Of a stretch of DNA of 64,000 nt, positions 44,460 through 52,961 are shown in pieces; within the stretch, counting starts at the first letter, position 1, and every line of letters begins with the position of its first letter. This stretch comes from Lachnospiraceae bacterium (GTDB taxonomy: Bacteria; Bacillota; Clostridia; Lachnospirales; Lachnospiraceae), in contig JAFSGE010000050.1 of the NCBI GenBank assembly GCA_017434885.1, positions 1 to 64,000 on the forward strand. Direction: 5' to 3'. The translations under genes and the position numbers were made by a program. Under the pieces are notes generated by a model. That model saw nothing but the letters and a program-made list of their open reading frames with translations. It was not told the origin of the DNA and did no database searches.

Positions 44460-45023
44460 TTATCTTGTTGTTGTGCCGTTTGCAGTATTATCGTTTGAAG
44501 TATTGTCTTTTTCTGTGTTACCGGTGGCATCATCTGCCATATTTGTGACACCGTCGGTAACATCTTCTACGATATTGGTTACGGCATCTCCGGCATCTTC
44601 AAGAATGGAACCGTTATCATTACCGGTATTAGCAGTGGCATCGTTGAGCACACCGTCAGTATTGTCCATAGTAGCATCAGTACCGTCTATGGCGGCATCG
44701 TTCATACCGTCAGTGGCATCATTCATACCGTCTGTGGTATTATCAGTCAGGCCAAGTGTTTCGTCGGTAGTAGTACCCATGCTGTCATCACCTGTCATAC
44801 CGGCATCAGTGCCTGTTCCTGTATCGCCGGTAGTTCCGTCATCGGTGGTAGTTCCGGTTGTATCACCGGCAGTGGTATCACCGGTAGTAGTATCGGTAGT
44901 TGTATTGCCGGTATTTCCTGCCATATCATTGGCATCCTGCTGTGTATTGCAGCCGCAGGCAGCAAGAGTAAACAGCATGGTAAGCATAGCAACAAGAGTA
45001 ATGATTTTTTTACTGTTTTTCAT
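44460..45023 (-). CDS. Thr/Asp/Asn-rich low-complexity lipoprotein
   Basis: Signal peptide of lipoprotein type: MKNSKKIITLVAMLTMLFTL then AACGC, with the lipidated Cys at about residue 23. The remaining about 165 residues are almost entirely Thr, Asp, Gly, Asn and Ala (TTTDTTTGDTTAGDTT, DGMNDATDGMNDA), with no fold visible; the last 50 residues have VTNIVEDVTDGVTNMADDA-like imperfect repeats. ATG 45023 has AGGAGGT six bases upstream; the longer frame is not supported. Function unknown; likely an unstructured surface or wall-space protein. Confidence 0.8.
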   Translation of the reverse strand: MKNSKKIITLVAMLTMLFTLAACGCNTQQDANDMAGNTGNTTTDTTTGDTTAGDTTGTTTDDGTTGDTGTGTDAGMTGDDSMGTTTDETLGLTDNTTDGMNDATDGMNDAAIDGTDATMDNTDGVLNDATANTGNDNGSILEDAGDAVTNIVEDVTDGVTNMADDATGNTEKDNTSNDNTANGTTTR

Positions 45024-45147
45024 ATAGACCTCCTTATTTTTTCTGAGAATGAACCGCATAATATCAGTTCTGTTGCTATTATGCGCATTGTGAGGTAAAA
45101 TATTCGAGAAAGGTAAATTAAGGAGTTTTTTAGAAACGGAGCATAAG

Positions 45148-45924
45148 ATGAAGTTCAGACCATGTATTGATATTCATAACGGACAGGTAAAGCAGATTGT
45201 AGGCGGAAGTCTTTGCGATGTAGGCAATCAGGCAAAAGAAAACTTTGTATCTGAGCAGACAGCGGCTTTTTTTGCCAATTTATATCAGGATAAAGGACTA
45301 AAGGGCGGACATATTATTTTATTGAATCCTGCATCCAGTGAGTTTTATCAAAAAACAAAAGAACAGGCAATTAAGGCTTTAAAGGCATATCCCGGAGGAC
45401 TTCAAATCGGCGGTGGAATTACACCGGAAAATGCAGGAGAATATTTGGATGCCGGTGCAAGCCATGTGATTGTAACCTCATATGTTTTTAAAGACGGAAT
45501 GATTCATTATGAACGTCTTGGCGAAATGGTAAGAGCTGTTTCCAAGAAGCGCCTGGTACTGGATTTAAGCTGTCGCAAAAAAGACGGTTTGTATTATATT
45601 GTAACAGACAGGTGGCAGAAATATACGGATGTGGTATTAAATCAAAAGACTATAGAGGAACTGGCCGGATATTGTGATGAATTTTTGATTCATGCAGTGG
45701 ATGTGGAAGGAAAGGCAAGCGGAATTGAGAGGGAACTGGCAGCACTTTTGGGAGATACATGCAAAATTCCAACTACCTATGCGGGCGGTGTTCACAGCTT
45801 TGAAGATTTGGAAGGTCTCAAAGAACTGGGAAAGAATCATATTGATGTCACAATCGGAAGTGCACTTGATTTATTTGGCGGAAATATGAAATTTGAAGAT
45901 GTTTTAAACTATGTCAATCAATAA
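45148..45924 (+). CDS. hisA: ProFAR isomerase, eukaryotic-type HisA
   Basis: Histidine biosynthesis isomerase (phosphoribosylformimino-AICAR-P isomerase) with a (beta/alpha)8 barrel. MKFRPCIDIHNGQVKQIVGG gives the first catalytic Asp; LQIGGGITPENAGEYLDAGA and TTYAGGVHSFEDLEGL are the phosphate-binding ends. Length (258) and features such as LVLDLSCRKKDGLYYIVTDRW fit the plant/fungal HIS6-type subfamily better than the usual bacterial HisA. It stands alone, with no other his genes in the window, which also fits acquisition by transfer. Confidence 0.85.
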   Translation: MKFRPCIDIHNGQVKQIVGGSLCDVGNQAKENFVSEQTAAFFANLYQDKGLKGGHIILLNPASSEFYQKTKEQAIKALKAYPGGLQIGGGITPENAGEYLDAGASHVIVTSYVFKDGMIHYERLGEMVRAVSKKRLVLDLSCRKKDGLYYIVTDRWQKYTDVVLNQKTIEELAGYCDEFLIHAVDVEGKASGIERELAALLGDTCKIPTTYAGGVHSFEDLEGLKELGKNHIDVTIGSALDLFGGNMKFEDVLNYVNQ

Positions 45925-45941
45925 CAGTGAAATATGAGCAA

Positions 45942-45973
45942 AAAAATAACCTATCTTGCGATAGGTTATTTTC
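45942..45973. terminator. Terminator after hisA
   Basis: AAATAACCTATC and GATAGGTTATTTT arms around a TTGC loop, with A and T tracts on either side. Confidence 0.85.
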
Positions 45974-46083
45974 TTAATCCGTTAAAACAATACTGCAAAT
46001 TCTAAATAAAATGAATAAAGTCATATAGCATTTATATTAAGAAAAGGCACATCTTGTTACTGAATTAAAGTGTTATAATTTAA

Positions 46084-46284
46084 TTATAACTTTGTTACGT
46101 TTACGGCCTGAGGTCCTTTTTCTCCGTTAACTACGTCGAATTCTACGGAAGCGCCTTCTTCAAGAGACTTGAAACCTTCCATGTTTAATCCTGAGTAGTG
46201 TACGAATACATCGTTACCGGATTCGTCAGAGATAAAGCCGTATCCCTTTTGGTTGTTAAACCACTTAACTGTACCTTTGTTCAT
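46084..46284 (-). CDS. Cold-shock protein, CspA family
   Basis: 66-residue RNA chaperone consisting of a single cold-shock domain. RNP1 is KGYGFIS and RNP2 is [16 protein letters not shown] starts the fold. The real start is ATG 46284 with GGAGGT seven bases upstream; the frame continues upstream only by chance. An AT-rich leader of about 60 bases precedes it, as is usual for cold-shock mRNAs. Confidence 0.95.
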   Translation of the reverse strand: MNKGTVKWFNNQKGYGFISDESGNDVFVHYSGLNMEGFKSLEEGASVEFDVVNGEKGPQAVNVTKL

Positions 46285-46499
46285 TTTAGATACCTCCAAA
46301 AAAATAAAAAAATATATGTTTGTTAAGCCCCTAAGCTTACAACACATTCAGAATAGCACAGGTAGGTGTAAAAGTAAAGAAAATTCCAAATTTTGTTTGA
46401 AAATTTTGTCAGTATTCAGACTTTTATCAGGTTGAATTAAAATTGCATTTAAGGTAAGATATCAATGGAAAACAGATATTTGATGTGAGGTACATAGAA

Positions 46500-47567
46500 A
46501 TGAAAAGAATAAAAGAGCTGTTAAACGAAATTTTTATTGAAGGATTAAGCGGTATGGCGTCAGGTCTTTTTGCTACGCTGATTATCGGAACCATTATCCA
46601 GCAGATTGGCGGATTGATTCCGGGACCCATAGGGGAATACATCTTTATGATGGGCAAGGTGGCGGCGGCAGTGACGGGAGCAGGTATCGGTTGCGGGACT
46701 GCGATTAAGCTGAAAGCAAGTCCCTTGGTGGTGCTTTCTGCAGCAACCACCGGTATGACGGGGGCTTTTGCAAGCAAAATTATTGCAGGAAGCGTACTTG
46801 TTGACGGTGCTATGGTGCTTGCCGGCCCCGGTGAACCGCTTGGTGCATTTATTGCGGCGATTGTGGGAATTTATGTAGGAAGAGCAGTTTCCGGCAAGAC
46901 AAAAGTGGACATTTTGGTAACGCCTTTTGCCTGCATTGTATCAGGCTCTGCGGTAGGACTTATTTTAGGACCTCCCATTTCTGCTTTTATGACATGGCTG
47001 GGAAGTATCATTAACTGGGGAACGGTACAGGCACCTTTCCTGATGGGAATTATTGTATCTGTGCTGATGGGAATTATTCTGACACTGCCCATAAGCTCTG
47101 CAGCCTTGGGAATTATTCTGGGACTTGACGGAATCGCAGCAGGGGCGGCAACTGTGGGATGCTGCGCAAATATGGTTGGCTTTGCAGTGGCTTCTTTCAG
47201 GGAAAATAAGGTGAATGGTTTGCTGGCACAGGGACTTGGTACCAGTATGCTGCAAATCGGTAATATTGTAAAAAAACCGGTTATCTGGCTTCCTGCCATT
47301 ATCACAAGTGCAATTCTGGGTCCGGTATCGACGATTGTGCTGCAAATGACCAACAATGCTACCGGTTCCGGCATGGGAACGGCAGGATTGGTAGGACAGA
47401 TTAATGCCTATCAGACCATGGTGGCAAGCGGAATGGCACCTGCGACGGTGCTTATCCAGATTGCGGTAATGCATTTTCTTTTGCCGGCGATACTGGCACT
47501 TGTTATTTCCGAGTTTATGCGTAAAAAAGGCTGGATAAAAGATGGAGATATGGCTTTGAAAGTGTAG
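46500..47567 (+). CDS. PTS IIC-like membrane protein (PTS_EIIC_2 type)
   Basis: Integral membrane protein of 355 residues with about nine hydrophobic segments and many Gly residues: GMASGLFATLIIGTIIQQIG, GAGIGCGTAIKLKASPLVVL, TKVDILVTPFACIVSGSAVG, MLQIGNIVKKPVIWLPAI. It resembles the PTS_EIIC_2 family, which lacks IIA/IIB partners and whose transport role is uncertain. No phosphorylatable domain is attached. ATG 46500 is preferred over GTG 46485, which lies within the ribosome binding region. Confidence 0.8.
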   Translation: MKRIKELLNEIFIEGLSGMASGLFATLIIGTIIQQIGGLIPGPIGEYIFMMGKVAAAVTGAGIGCGTAIKLKASPLVVLSAATTGMTGAFASKIIAGSVLVDGAMVLAGPGEPLGAFIAAIVGIYVGRAVSGKTKVDILVTPFACIVSGSAVGLILGPPISAFMTWLGSIINWGTVQAPFLMGIIVSVLMGIILTLPISSAALGIILGLDGIAAGAATVGCCANMVGFAVASFRENKVNGLLAQGLGTSMLQIGNIVKKPVIWLPAIITSAILGPVSTIVLQMTNNATGSGMGTAGLVGQINAYQTMVASGMAPATVLIQIAVMHFLLPAILALVISEFMRKKGWIKDGDMALKV

Positions 47568-47631
47568 AAAGTTGCTTTATTTCGTCATCTGTGGTAAAAT
47601 GATTAGAATTAATCGGAGGTGACAACCAACT

Positions 47632-48342
47632 ATGGAGCAGCAAAGTAAGAGAAAAAACAAATTTGCCCTGCTTTTGGTAACCCAGAAAGAGGACGGTGCC
47701 ATAAGGCAGCATACAATCAGTTCCGCGCTTGTCGAAGTAATTGCTATTTTTCTGTTTTTAATTGTTGTGGGGGTTGTTTGCAGATTGGTTTATTTGCAAA
47801 TCACTCTGGAAGATGCTCAAAAAGAAATCGTAAATCAAATGGTGTTGATTACGAATCTGACAGATGAAAATGAAGCCTTGTCGGTAGAAAATTCTACCCT
47901 GACAAGTAAAGTTACGGTATTAAGTGAAACGGTAAGCAAGAAAGCTGCCAATGAAGATGCGATTTCTTATGAAGCAGTGGAAAATGCATTGCCGAAAGGA
48001 TTTCCTTTAAGCGGCTCAGCAACCATGGAAGAAGCGGCAGAAGGAGACCCTATGTTGAAGTTTACGGCAGCACAGGGAGTAAATGTAGTGACTACAGGAA
48101 CAGGAACCGTAAGCAGCGTGGATGCGGACGAGACATACGGAACCAAAATTATTATCGACCACGGAAACGGATATCAGTCTATTTACAGAAATAACGGAAT
48201 TTCTCTTGTAAAGACGGGAGAAGAACTGGGAAAGGGATATATCCTTTTTACAGTGGGAGAGGAAAATCAGGAACTGGGATATCAGATTATGAAGGACGAA
48301 GCATATATTGACCCGATGGTAATTATTGATATCAACGGATAA
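47632..48342 (+). CDS. Membrane-anchored degenerate LytM/M23-like protein
   Basis: Residues 33-53 form a membrane anchor (VIAIFLFLIVVGVVC), then a coiled coil (about 58-100), then a C-terminal lysostaphin-type fold recognised from GTGTVSSVDADETYGTKIIIDH, HGNGYQSIYRNNGISLVKTGE and GYILFTVGEE. The zinc-binding His of the first motif and the HxH pair are missing (QELGYQI instead of PHLHFE), so it should not be an active peptidase. It may regulate a hydrolase or act as a scaffold, as SpoIIQ- or EnvC-like proteins do. Ribosome binding site GGAGGTGAC. Confidence 0.75.
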   Translation: MEQQSKRKNKFALLLVTQKEDGAIRQHTISSALVEVIAIFLFLIVVGVVCRLVYLQITLEDAQKEIVNQMVLITNLTDENEALSVENSTLTSKVTVLSETVSKKAANEDAISYEAVENALPKGFPLSGSATMEEAAEGDPMLKFTAAQGVNVVTTGTGTVSSVDADETYGTKIIIDHGNGYQSIYRNNGISLVKTGEELGKGYILFTVGEENQELGYQIMKDEAYIDPMVIIDING

Positions 48343-48352
48343 AGATATGAAG

Positions 48353-48383
48353 AAAGCGGATTGGCTCATACCAATCCGCTTTT
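48353..48383. terminator. Convergent terminator
   Basis: AAAGCGGATTGG (48353-48364) and CCAATCCGCTTT (48371-48382) are perfect 12-base arms between the LytM-like gene and yerC. Confidence 0.9.
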
Positions 48384-48397
48384 AAAGTCTGATTCAG

Positions 48398-48688
48398 TTA
48401 TTCTTTGTTTATTCTTCCGAAAACTAATTCATAACCGTCGTTTCCGTAGTTTAAAGAACGGTTTACGCGGCTGATAGTGGCAGTGGAAGCGCCGGTTTTT
48501 TCTGCGATTTCCAAATAGGTCTTTTTGTCCTTTAGCATAGAAGCTACTTCATAGCGTTGGGATAAAGAAAGTAATTCGTTTACGGTACATAAGTCTTCAA
48601 AAAAACTGTAACATTCTTCTTTATTTTCAAGGCATAAAATTGCTTCAAATAAATGGTCAACAGCAGATGTCTGAATTTTTTTATTCAT
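48398..48688 (-). CDS. yerC: YerC/YecD family TrpR-related regulator
   Basis: 96-residue DNA-binding protein with a TrpR-like helix-turn-helix: CTVNELLSLSQRYEVASMLK, then KTYLEIAEKTGASTATISRV and NRSLNYGNDGYELVF. In B. subtilis YerC is linked to histidine gene control; a eukaryotic-type hisA lies 2.5 kb away, but a functional tie is only a guess. Ribosome binding site AGGAGG. Confidence 0.92.
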   Translation of the reverse strand: MNKKIQTSAVDHLFEAILCLENKEECYSFFEDLCTVNELLSLSQRYEVASMLKDKKTYLEIAEKTGASTATISRVNRSLNYGNDGYELVFGRINKE

Positions 48689-48847
48689 AACAAGCCTCCT
48701 GAAATATACTTATTCACACAGTAACATTTTACCATATTAAAGTTTTAAAGTAAAGTGAATAAATATTTATTTTGGATACGGTCACCTCTTGCCATGTGGT
48801 TTTAAATACTATATACTGTAATAAGATGGTGAGAGGGAGAAACAAGG

Positions 48848-49480
48848 ATGACAATTGATAAAAATGATTTATTAAACAGCATTATGGAAAGTCTTGACCG
48901 CTTTCAGCATATTAAAGCGGATGACATTCCCAACATTGACTTATATATGGATCAGGTGACAACGTTCATGGAAAGTAAGTTAAAGAGTTCTCTGCGTAAT
49001 CCGCAGGAGGACAAGATATTGACCAAAACCATGATTAATAATTATGCCAAAAATGATTTGTTGCCACCACCCATTAAAAAGAAATACAGCAGAGAACATG
49101 TAATTATGCTGATATTTATTTATTACTACAAAGGACTTTTATCAATCAATGATATTCAGGCGCTTTTGAATCCTCTGACAGAGAAATATTTCCAAACAGA
49201 GGGCGGACTGAATTTGGCAATGATTTATGAAGAGATTTTCGGTCTTGAGAATACACAGATGAATGTTCTGAAAGAAGATATTTTAAATAAATTCGAAACA
49301 GCACAGACTGTTTTTTCGGATGCGAAGGAAGAAGATAAAGAAGCATTACAACTGTTTACTTTTATCTGTCTGCTCAGCTTTGATGTTTATATCAAGAAAC
49401 TTTTGATTGAGAAAATGGTGGACAGCTTCGGAGGAAATGCAACGGCGACGGAATCTGAAAAGAAGAAAAAGGAAAAATAG
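48848..49480 (+). CDS. DUF1836 domain protein
   Basis: 210 residues. The central segment KTMINNYAKNDLLPPPIKKK followed by YSREHVIMLIFIYYYKGLLS is typical of DUF1836, a MerR-like winged-helix DNA-binding group; the C-terminal half is helical with no known domain and ends in a Lys-rich tail. Probably a transcription regulator of unknown target. Divergent from yerC. Confidence 0.85.
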   Translation: MTIDKNDLLNSIMESLDRFQHIKADDIPNIDLYMDQVTTFMESKLKSSLRNPQEDKILTKTMINNYAKNDLLPPPIKKKYSREHVIMLIFIYYYKGLLSINDIQALLNPLTEKYFQTEGGLNLAMIYEEIFGLENTQMNVLKEDILNKFETAQTVFSDAKEEDKEALQLFTFICLLSFDVYIKKLLIEKMVDSFGGNATATESEKKKKEK

Positions 49481-49504
49481 CAGGAAAGTATATGCATTAT
49501 AGAA

Positions 49505-49534
49505 AAGAGAACGGCAGAAACCGTTCTCTTTTTT
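49505..49534. terminator. Convergent terminator
   Basis: AAGAGAACGG and CCGTTCTCTT arms with a six-base loop and T run, between DUF1836 and GH9 genes. Confidence 0.9.
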
Positions 49535-49543
49535 ATAGAGGTA

Positions 49544-51181
49544 TTATGGGTTTAAGTTAAAGAACGCTGTCATAAATACGGCAGGAGAGTTCCAGTAAAT
49601 GGTAATCTCGTTGGTGGAGTAGCTTTCTACTTCATCCACAAAGCATTTCATGGGAGCGGTTCCTTTCGGAATCAGCTCTATCGCTTTGGGATCACAGGGT
49701 GTTTTGAAAGGACCGCCGCTGACCCAGCCCGGCATGGGAAGCTCAATGCCGTCCGCAAATGTAGGACGATTGTGAGGATTCTTATATGCATTGTCACCGT
49801 GACCTGTTACATAGCTGATACCCAGCGCGTTTTTACCGAGAAGGTAATGCAGATGCTCTAAGGCTGCGTTTTTGTAGGCCGAGGCGTGGTCTGCATCCGA
49901 TAAAAGGGAAGCAAGGATGAGCAGCATGGAACGGTTACAAACCACCATATTACTGCCCCATACATAATCTTCCGGTTCCATTCCAAGACGATAACCGCCG
50001 GCATCTATCAGGGAACATAATTTGTCCGCATCGGTAAACAGGGCAGCTTTTAATGCATTTTCAATTTTCTCTCCTGCGCTGTGCTTTGCATCAAATAAGG
50101 TACAAAGAAGTGTCAGACCGGAAACGTCCGTCCACCCGAAGTCTGTTTTATTAATGTCGGAAAGTACATATTCCGTGAGTTTTTCCAAATAAGTATTATC
50201 AAATCCGAAGTCCGTGCGGAGCATTTCGGCACTTGCCCACATTCTCTCATCGAGATCACAGGTATCGTCGTATTCACCGGTGTTGCTGCCTTCCGGATTG
50301 TGGAAACCGATATAAGGATTATTTAACAGCCACTTCCAGGATTTACGTGCTGCCTGCAGGGCAGTTTCGGAAAATTCCGGCTCAAAAGGCTTATAAACGC
50401 GGGATGCAAGTGCCATGATTGCAGCAAAATCCGCAACTGCCATGGAAGATACCGGATAAATCAGAAACTGGCTGTGGTCATCCTGAGGCATAATGAAATC
50501 GGCATGACTGAAAGAAGTCAGCTTGTGGTATACGCCGCCGTCCTCTGCCTGCATTTTAAGAAGCCATTTCAGTTCATAAAGACATTCGTTTAAAATATCC
50601 GGCAAGTGGTTGCCGCTTTCCGGAATGTTTAAGGAATCCTGAAAACTTTCCGGGAATAATTCGTAGGCATAGAGAAGATGTGCCAGTGCCACGCTGGCAG
50701 CGGTGGAATATCTTCCGTAGTCTCCGGCATCATGCCAGCCGCCGGTCATATCAAAGCTTGCCGGATTCGGTGTTTTGTTTATGTAATCTTCCAAAAAGAC
50801 AGAAGGGGCGGTATGACATGCAGGATGTGTGTATTCTCCGGCATATTCTTCCGTAAGAGCGCAACCGCACCTTTGATAATAAAATGCCTTCATCAAATCT
50901 TTTTGTAAACTGCGGTATACTTCGTTTCCGATAGTAAAAGTGGGGGACTTTTGTTTGTCTCCGCTTAAAATATAGTAGCTTCCGGGGATGGTAAGTGCGG
51001 AAAAATCAATGTGATAAGTCTGTTCACCGGAAGAAGCGTCAAAGCCGCCGTCCGTGGTGATTCCGTCAAATACACTGATTTGGTCTACTGTTCTGATAAT
51101 CTGAAAATTGCAGGGTGTGGTGGTAACAGCGATTTTGGGCGCGTTAACAGTATAGCCTGCCTGATTTAAAAAAATTCCCAT
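49544..51181 (-). CDS. Glycoside hydrolase family 9 without signal peptide
   Basis: Beta-glucan-active glycosidase. An N-terminal Ig-like domain (residues about 1-85, IFLNQAGYTVNAPKIA) precedes the alpha/alpha barrel. Catalytic motifs: GGWHDAGDYGRY with the two Asp residues, NPHNRPT (His) and FVDEVESYSTNEITIYWNSP with the general acid Glu. 545 residues. The protein begins MGIFLNQAG, with no signal peptide or anchor, so it should act inside the cell on imported cello- or gluco-oligosaccharides, unlike most secreted GH9 cellulases. Single gene. Confidence 0.92.
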   Translation of the reverse strand: MGIFLNQAGYTVNAPKIAVTTTPCNFQIIRTVDQISVFDGITTDGGFDASSGEQTYHIDFSALTIPGSYYILSGDKQKSPTFTIGNEVYRSLQKDLMKAFYYQRCGCALTEEYAGEYTHPACHTAPSVFLEDYINKTPNPASFDMTGGWHDAGDYGRYSTAASVALAHLLYAYELFPESFQDSLNIPESGNHLPDILNECLYELKWLLKMQAEDGGVYHKLTSFSHADFIMPQDDHSQFLIYPVSSMAVADFAAIMALASRVYKPFEPEFSETALQAARKSWKWLLNNPYIGFHNPEGSNTGEYDDTCDLDERMWASAEMLRTDFGFDNTYLEKLTEYVLSDINKTDFGWTDVSGLTLLCTLFDAKHSAGEKIENALKAALFTDADKLCSLIDAGGYRLGMEPEDYVWGSNMVVCNRSMLLILASLLSDADHASAYKNAALEHLHYLLGKNALGISYVTGHGDNAYKNPHNRPTFADGIELPMPGWVSGGPFKTPCDPKAIELIPKGTAPMKCFVDEVESYSTNEITIYWNSPAVFMTAFFNLNP

Positions 51182-51350
51182 TTAAGTAACCTCCCATACA
51201 TGTTAGTATTAGTATGTATATCATACAATGCGGGACTTAAAAGAGCAAGAAAATAAGTACTGCTAAAAGATGAAAAATTTTTTTGAAAACTTTTTTTTTA
51301 TTAATTTAAAAAAAGTTGAAGATAAATAAAAACTTATTTCGTTATAGATT

Positions 51351-51923
51351 ATGAAAGCAAGGGAAAATGCAGTAAAGGAGGTGGGGAAAATAAGCATAGT
51401 GACAACAAAAAAGAAATGCTCGCAAAGCCGGCTTTGTGAGCTGATGGATGCCTACGATAAGCTGGTTTTCTCCATCTGCTATAAGATAACGGGCGACTAT
51501 TTTATTGCAGAAGACCTTGCCCAGGAAACTTTCTTAAGTGCTTATCAGAAATATGAAACCTTTGACGAGCAGAATGAGAAAGCGTGGTTATGCCGCATTG
51601 CCACCAATAAAAGTATTGATTACATACGAAGCAACGGTCAAAGAGCAGTACCTACACAGGATACGTTTTTCGAAAGTCTTACGGAGCAGAAAGCATCACC
51701 GGAAGAGGCATGTGTAGAGCAGGAGGCAAAAAGCAGAATTTATCAATATTGCAGCAGCTTAAAGCCGCCCTATGATGAGATTGCCAGAGAATATTACCTG
51801 GAAGAGATGACAGCAGCACAAATTGCCAAGAAGCGGCAGACGAACCTAAAAACCGTACAGACGCAGATCTACAGGGCGAGAAGTATGTTGCAGAAGCTTT
51901 GCAGGAAGGAGGAAGAAGAATGA
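51351..51923 (+). CDS. ECF-type RNA polymerase sigma factor
   Basis: Group 4 sigma factor. Region 2: LMDAYDKLVFSICYKITGDY, FIAEDLAQETFLSAYQKYE, AWLCRIATNKSIDYIR; region 4: LKPPYDEIAREYYLEEMTAA and QIAKKRQTNLKTVQTQIYRAR. The start is unclear. ATG 51351 has no ribosome binding site. A strong AGGAGGTG (51376-51383) sits inside the frame, ideally spaced for ATA 51390 and about 16 bases before GTG 51399. The true protein may therefore be 13-16 residues shorter. Overlaps the next gene by ATGA, forming a sigma/anti-sigma pair. Confidence 0.88.
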   Translation: MKARENAVKEVGKISIVTTKKKCSQSRLCELMDAYDKLVFSICYKITGDYFIAEDLAQETFLSAYQKYETFDEQNEKAWLCRIATNKSIDYIRSNGQRAVPTQDTFFESLTEQKASPEEACVEQEAKSRIYQYCSSLKPPYDEIAREYYLEEMTAAQIAKKRQTNLKTVQTQIYRARSMLQKLCRKEEEE

Positions 51924-52330
51924 ACGGATATCCCACAGACGAAGAACTGAGCAGGCTGATAGAGGAATTGGAGAAACAACCGCTATATGCGCCTGCCCAT
52001 TTGCAGGAATCGGTGTTATGTAAACTGCAGAAAGAAGAACAAAAAAAGCGGGAAGCGTCCGAAAAAGTTTCCTTTTTTCTGTATAGTTTCAAGATGGCGG
52101 TAGGTATGGCCGCCGCAATTGTGCTTTTGTTTGCCATTCCTGCAAACGACGGCAGCAATAAAAGCTATGCTTCTGAGCTGCGAAGGGAGAGCGAGGCAGC
52201 AGAAGAGAAATTAGATATGCATTTTGAAAATGGAAGAGAGAAGCTCTCACAGCTATCGGAAAAATTAAACACGATGGTAGATAAATTGTTTCAAAGAGAA
52301 GATTTAGGAGGATATTATCATGAAAGCTAA
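51920..52330 (+). CDS. Putative anti-sigma factor (single membrane helix)
   Basis: 136 residues, no recognised family. A cytoplasmic N-terminal part (YPTDEELSRLIEELEKQPLY and LQESVLCKLQKEEQKKREA) is followed by one hydrophobic segment (about residues 62-78, AVGMAAAIVLLFAIPA) and an outer helical part (SEAAEEKLDMHFENGREKLS). This shape and the translational coupling to an ECF sigma gene suggest an anti-sigma factor. No zinc-binding HxxxCxxC motif. ATG 51920 follows GGAGGAAG. Confidence 0.6.
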   Translation: MNGYPTDEELSRLIEELEKQPLYAPAHLQESVLCKLQKEEQKKREASEKVSFFLYSFKMAVGMAAAIVLLFAIPANDGSNKSYASELRRESEAAEEKLDMHFENGREKLSQLSEKLNTMVDKLFQREDLGGYYHES

Positions 52331-52961
52331 GAAAAAAAACAGATTTTTAACATTTTGTTTTTCCTGTATGCCGGGGGCAGGGGAAATGTATATGGGATTT
52401 TTGAAAACGGGCTTAAGCCTGATGAGTATTTTTTTGTTAAGTGTTTTTGGATTGTCATATTTCCGGTTTGAGGAATTTGCAGTGGTAATTGGTGTGACAA
52501 TGTGGTTTTACAGTTTTTTCCATGCCAATCATCTGGCATCCCTTACGGACGAAGAATTTGCAGAAGTGAAAGACGGATATCTGTTTGCGGATGGGGAACT
52601 TTCCGGACAAGTGGCGTGGGCTTCTAAATATCAGAAAGTAATTGCAGGACTTTTAATTGCAGCAGGTATCATTATGCTTTGGAATACCGCCACGGATATG
52701 GCAAGAAGCTTTTTGCCGGAGTATGTTTGGCGCATTATGTATACTGTGGGAGATTACGTCCCCAGAATTGCAGTAGCTTTCCTGATTATTGTTGTGGGTG
52801 TGAAGCTGATTATGGGCAGAAAAGCACAGCTTTTGCAACAGGAAAATAACGAGAATTATGAAGAAACTTTTGCACAGATTCCGATAGTGGTGCAGCCGGA
52901 AGATGCAAAAGAAAGCGTAAAGAGTGAAGTGACAGAGGGAGATGCGAAGGAGGAAGCATAA
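52320..52961 (+). CDS. Unknown membrane protein of ECF sigma operon
   Basis: 213 residues. Starts with FSCMPGAGEMYMGFLKTGLS, reminiscent of TM2-domain proteins (PGxGxxYLG), followed by hydrophobic segments at about 30-65, 105-125 and 145-165 and an acidic C-terminal tail. Overlaps the genes on both sides (11 bases upstream, one base downstream), so it is translated with the sigma operon. No function assigned. Confidence 0.7.
   Translation: MKAKKKNRFLTFCFSCMPGAGEMYMGFLKTGLSLMSIFLLSVFGLSYFRFEEFAVVIGVTMWFYSFFHANHLASLTDEEFAEVKDGYLFADGELSGQVAWASKYQKVIAGLLIAAGIIMLWNTATDMARSFLPEYVWRIMYTVGDYVPRIAVAFLIIVVGVKLIMGRKAQLLQQENNENYEETFAQIPIVVQPEDAKESVKSEVTEGDAKEEA

Noticed and set aside
44473-45027. 184-codon plus-strand ORF rich in Val and Ser
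   Set aside because: Mirror frame of the low-complexity lipoprotein, which has a lipobox and a strong ribosome binding site on the minus strand.
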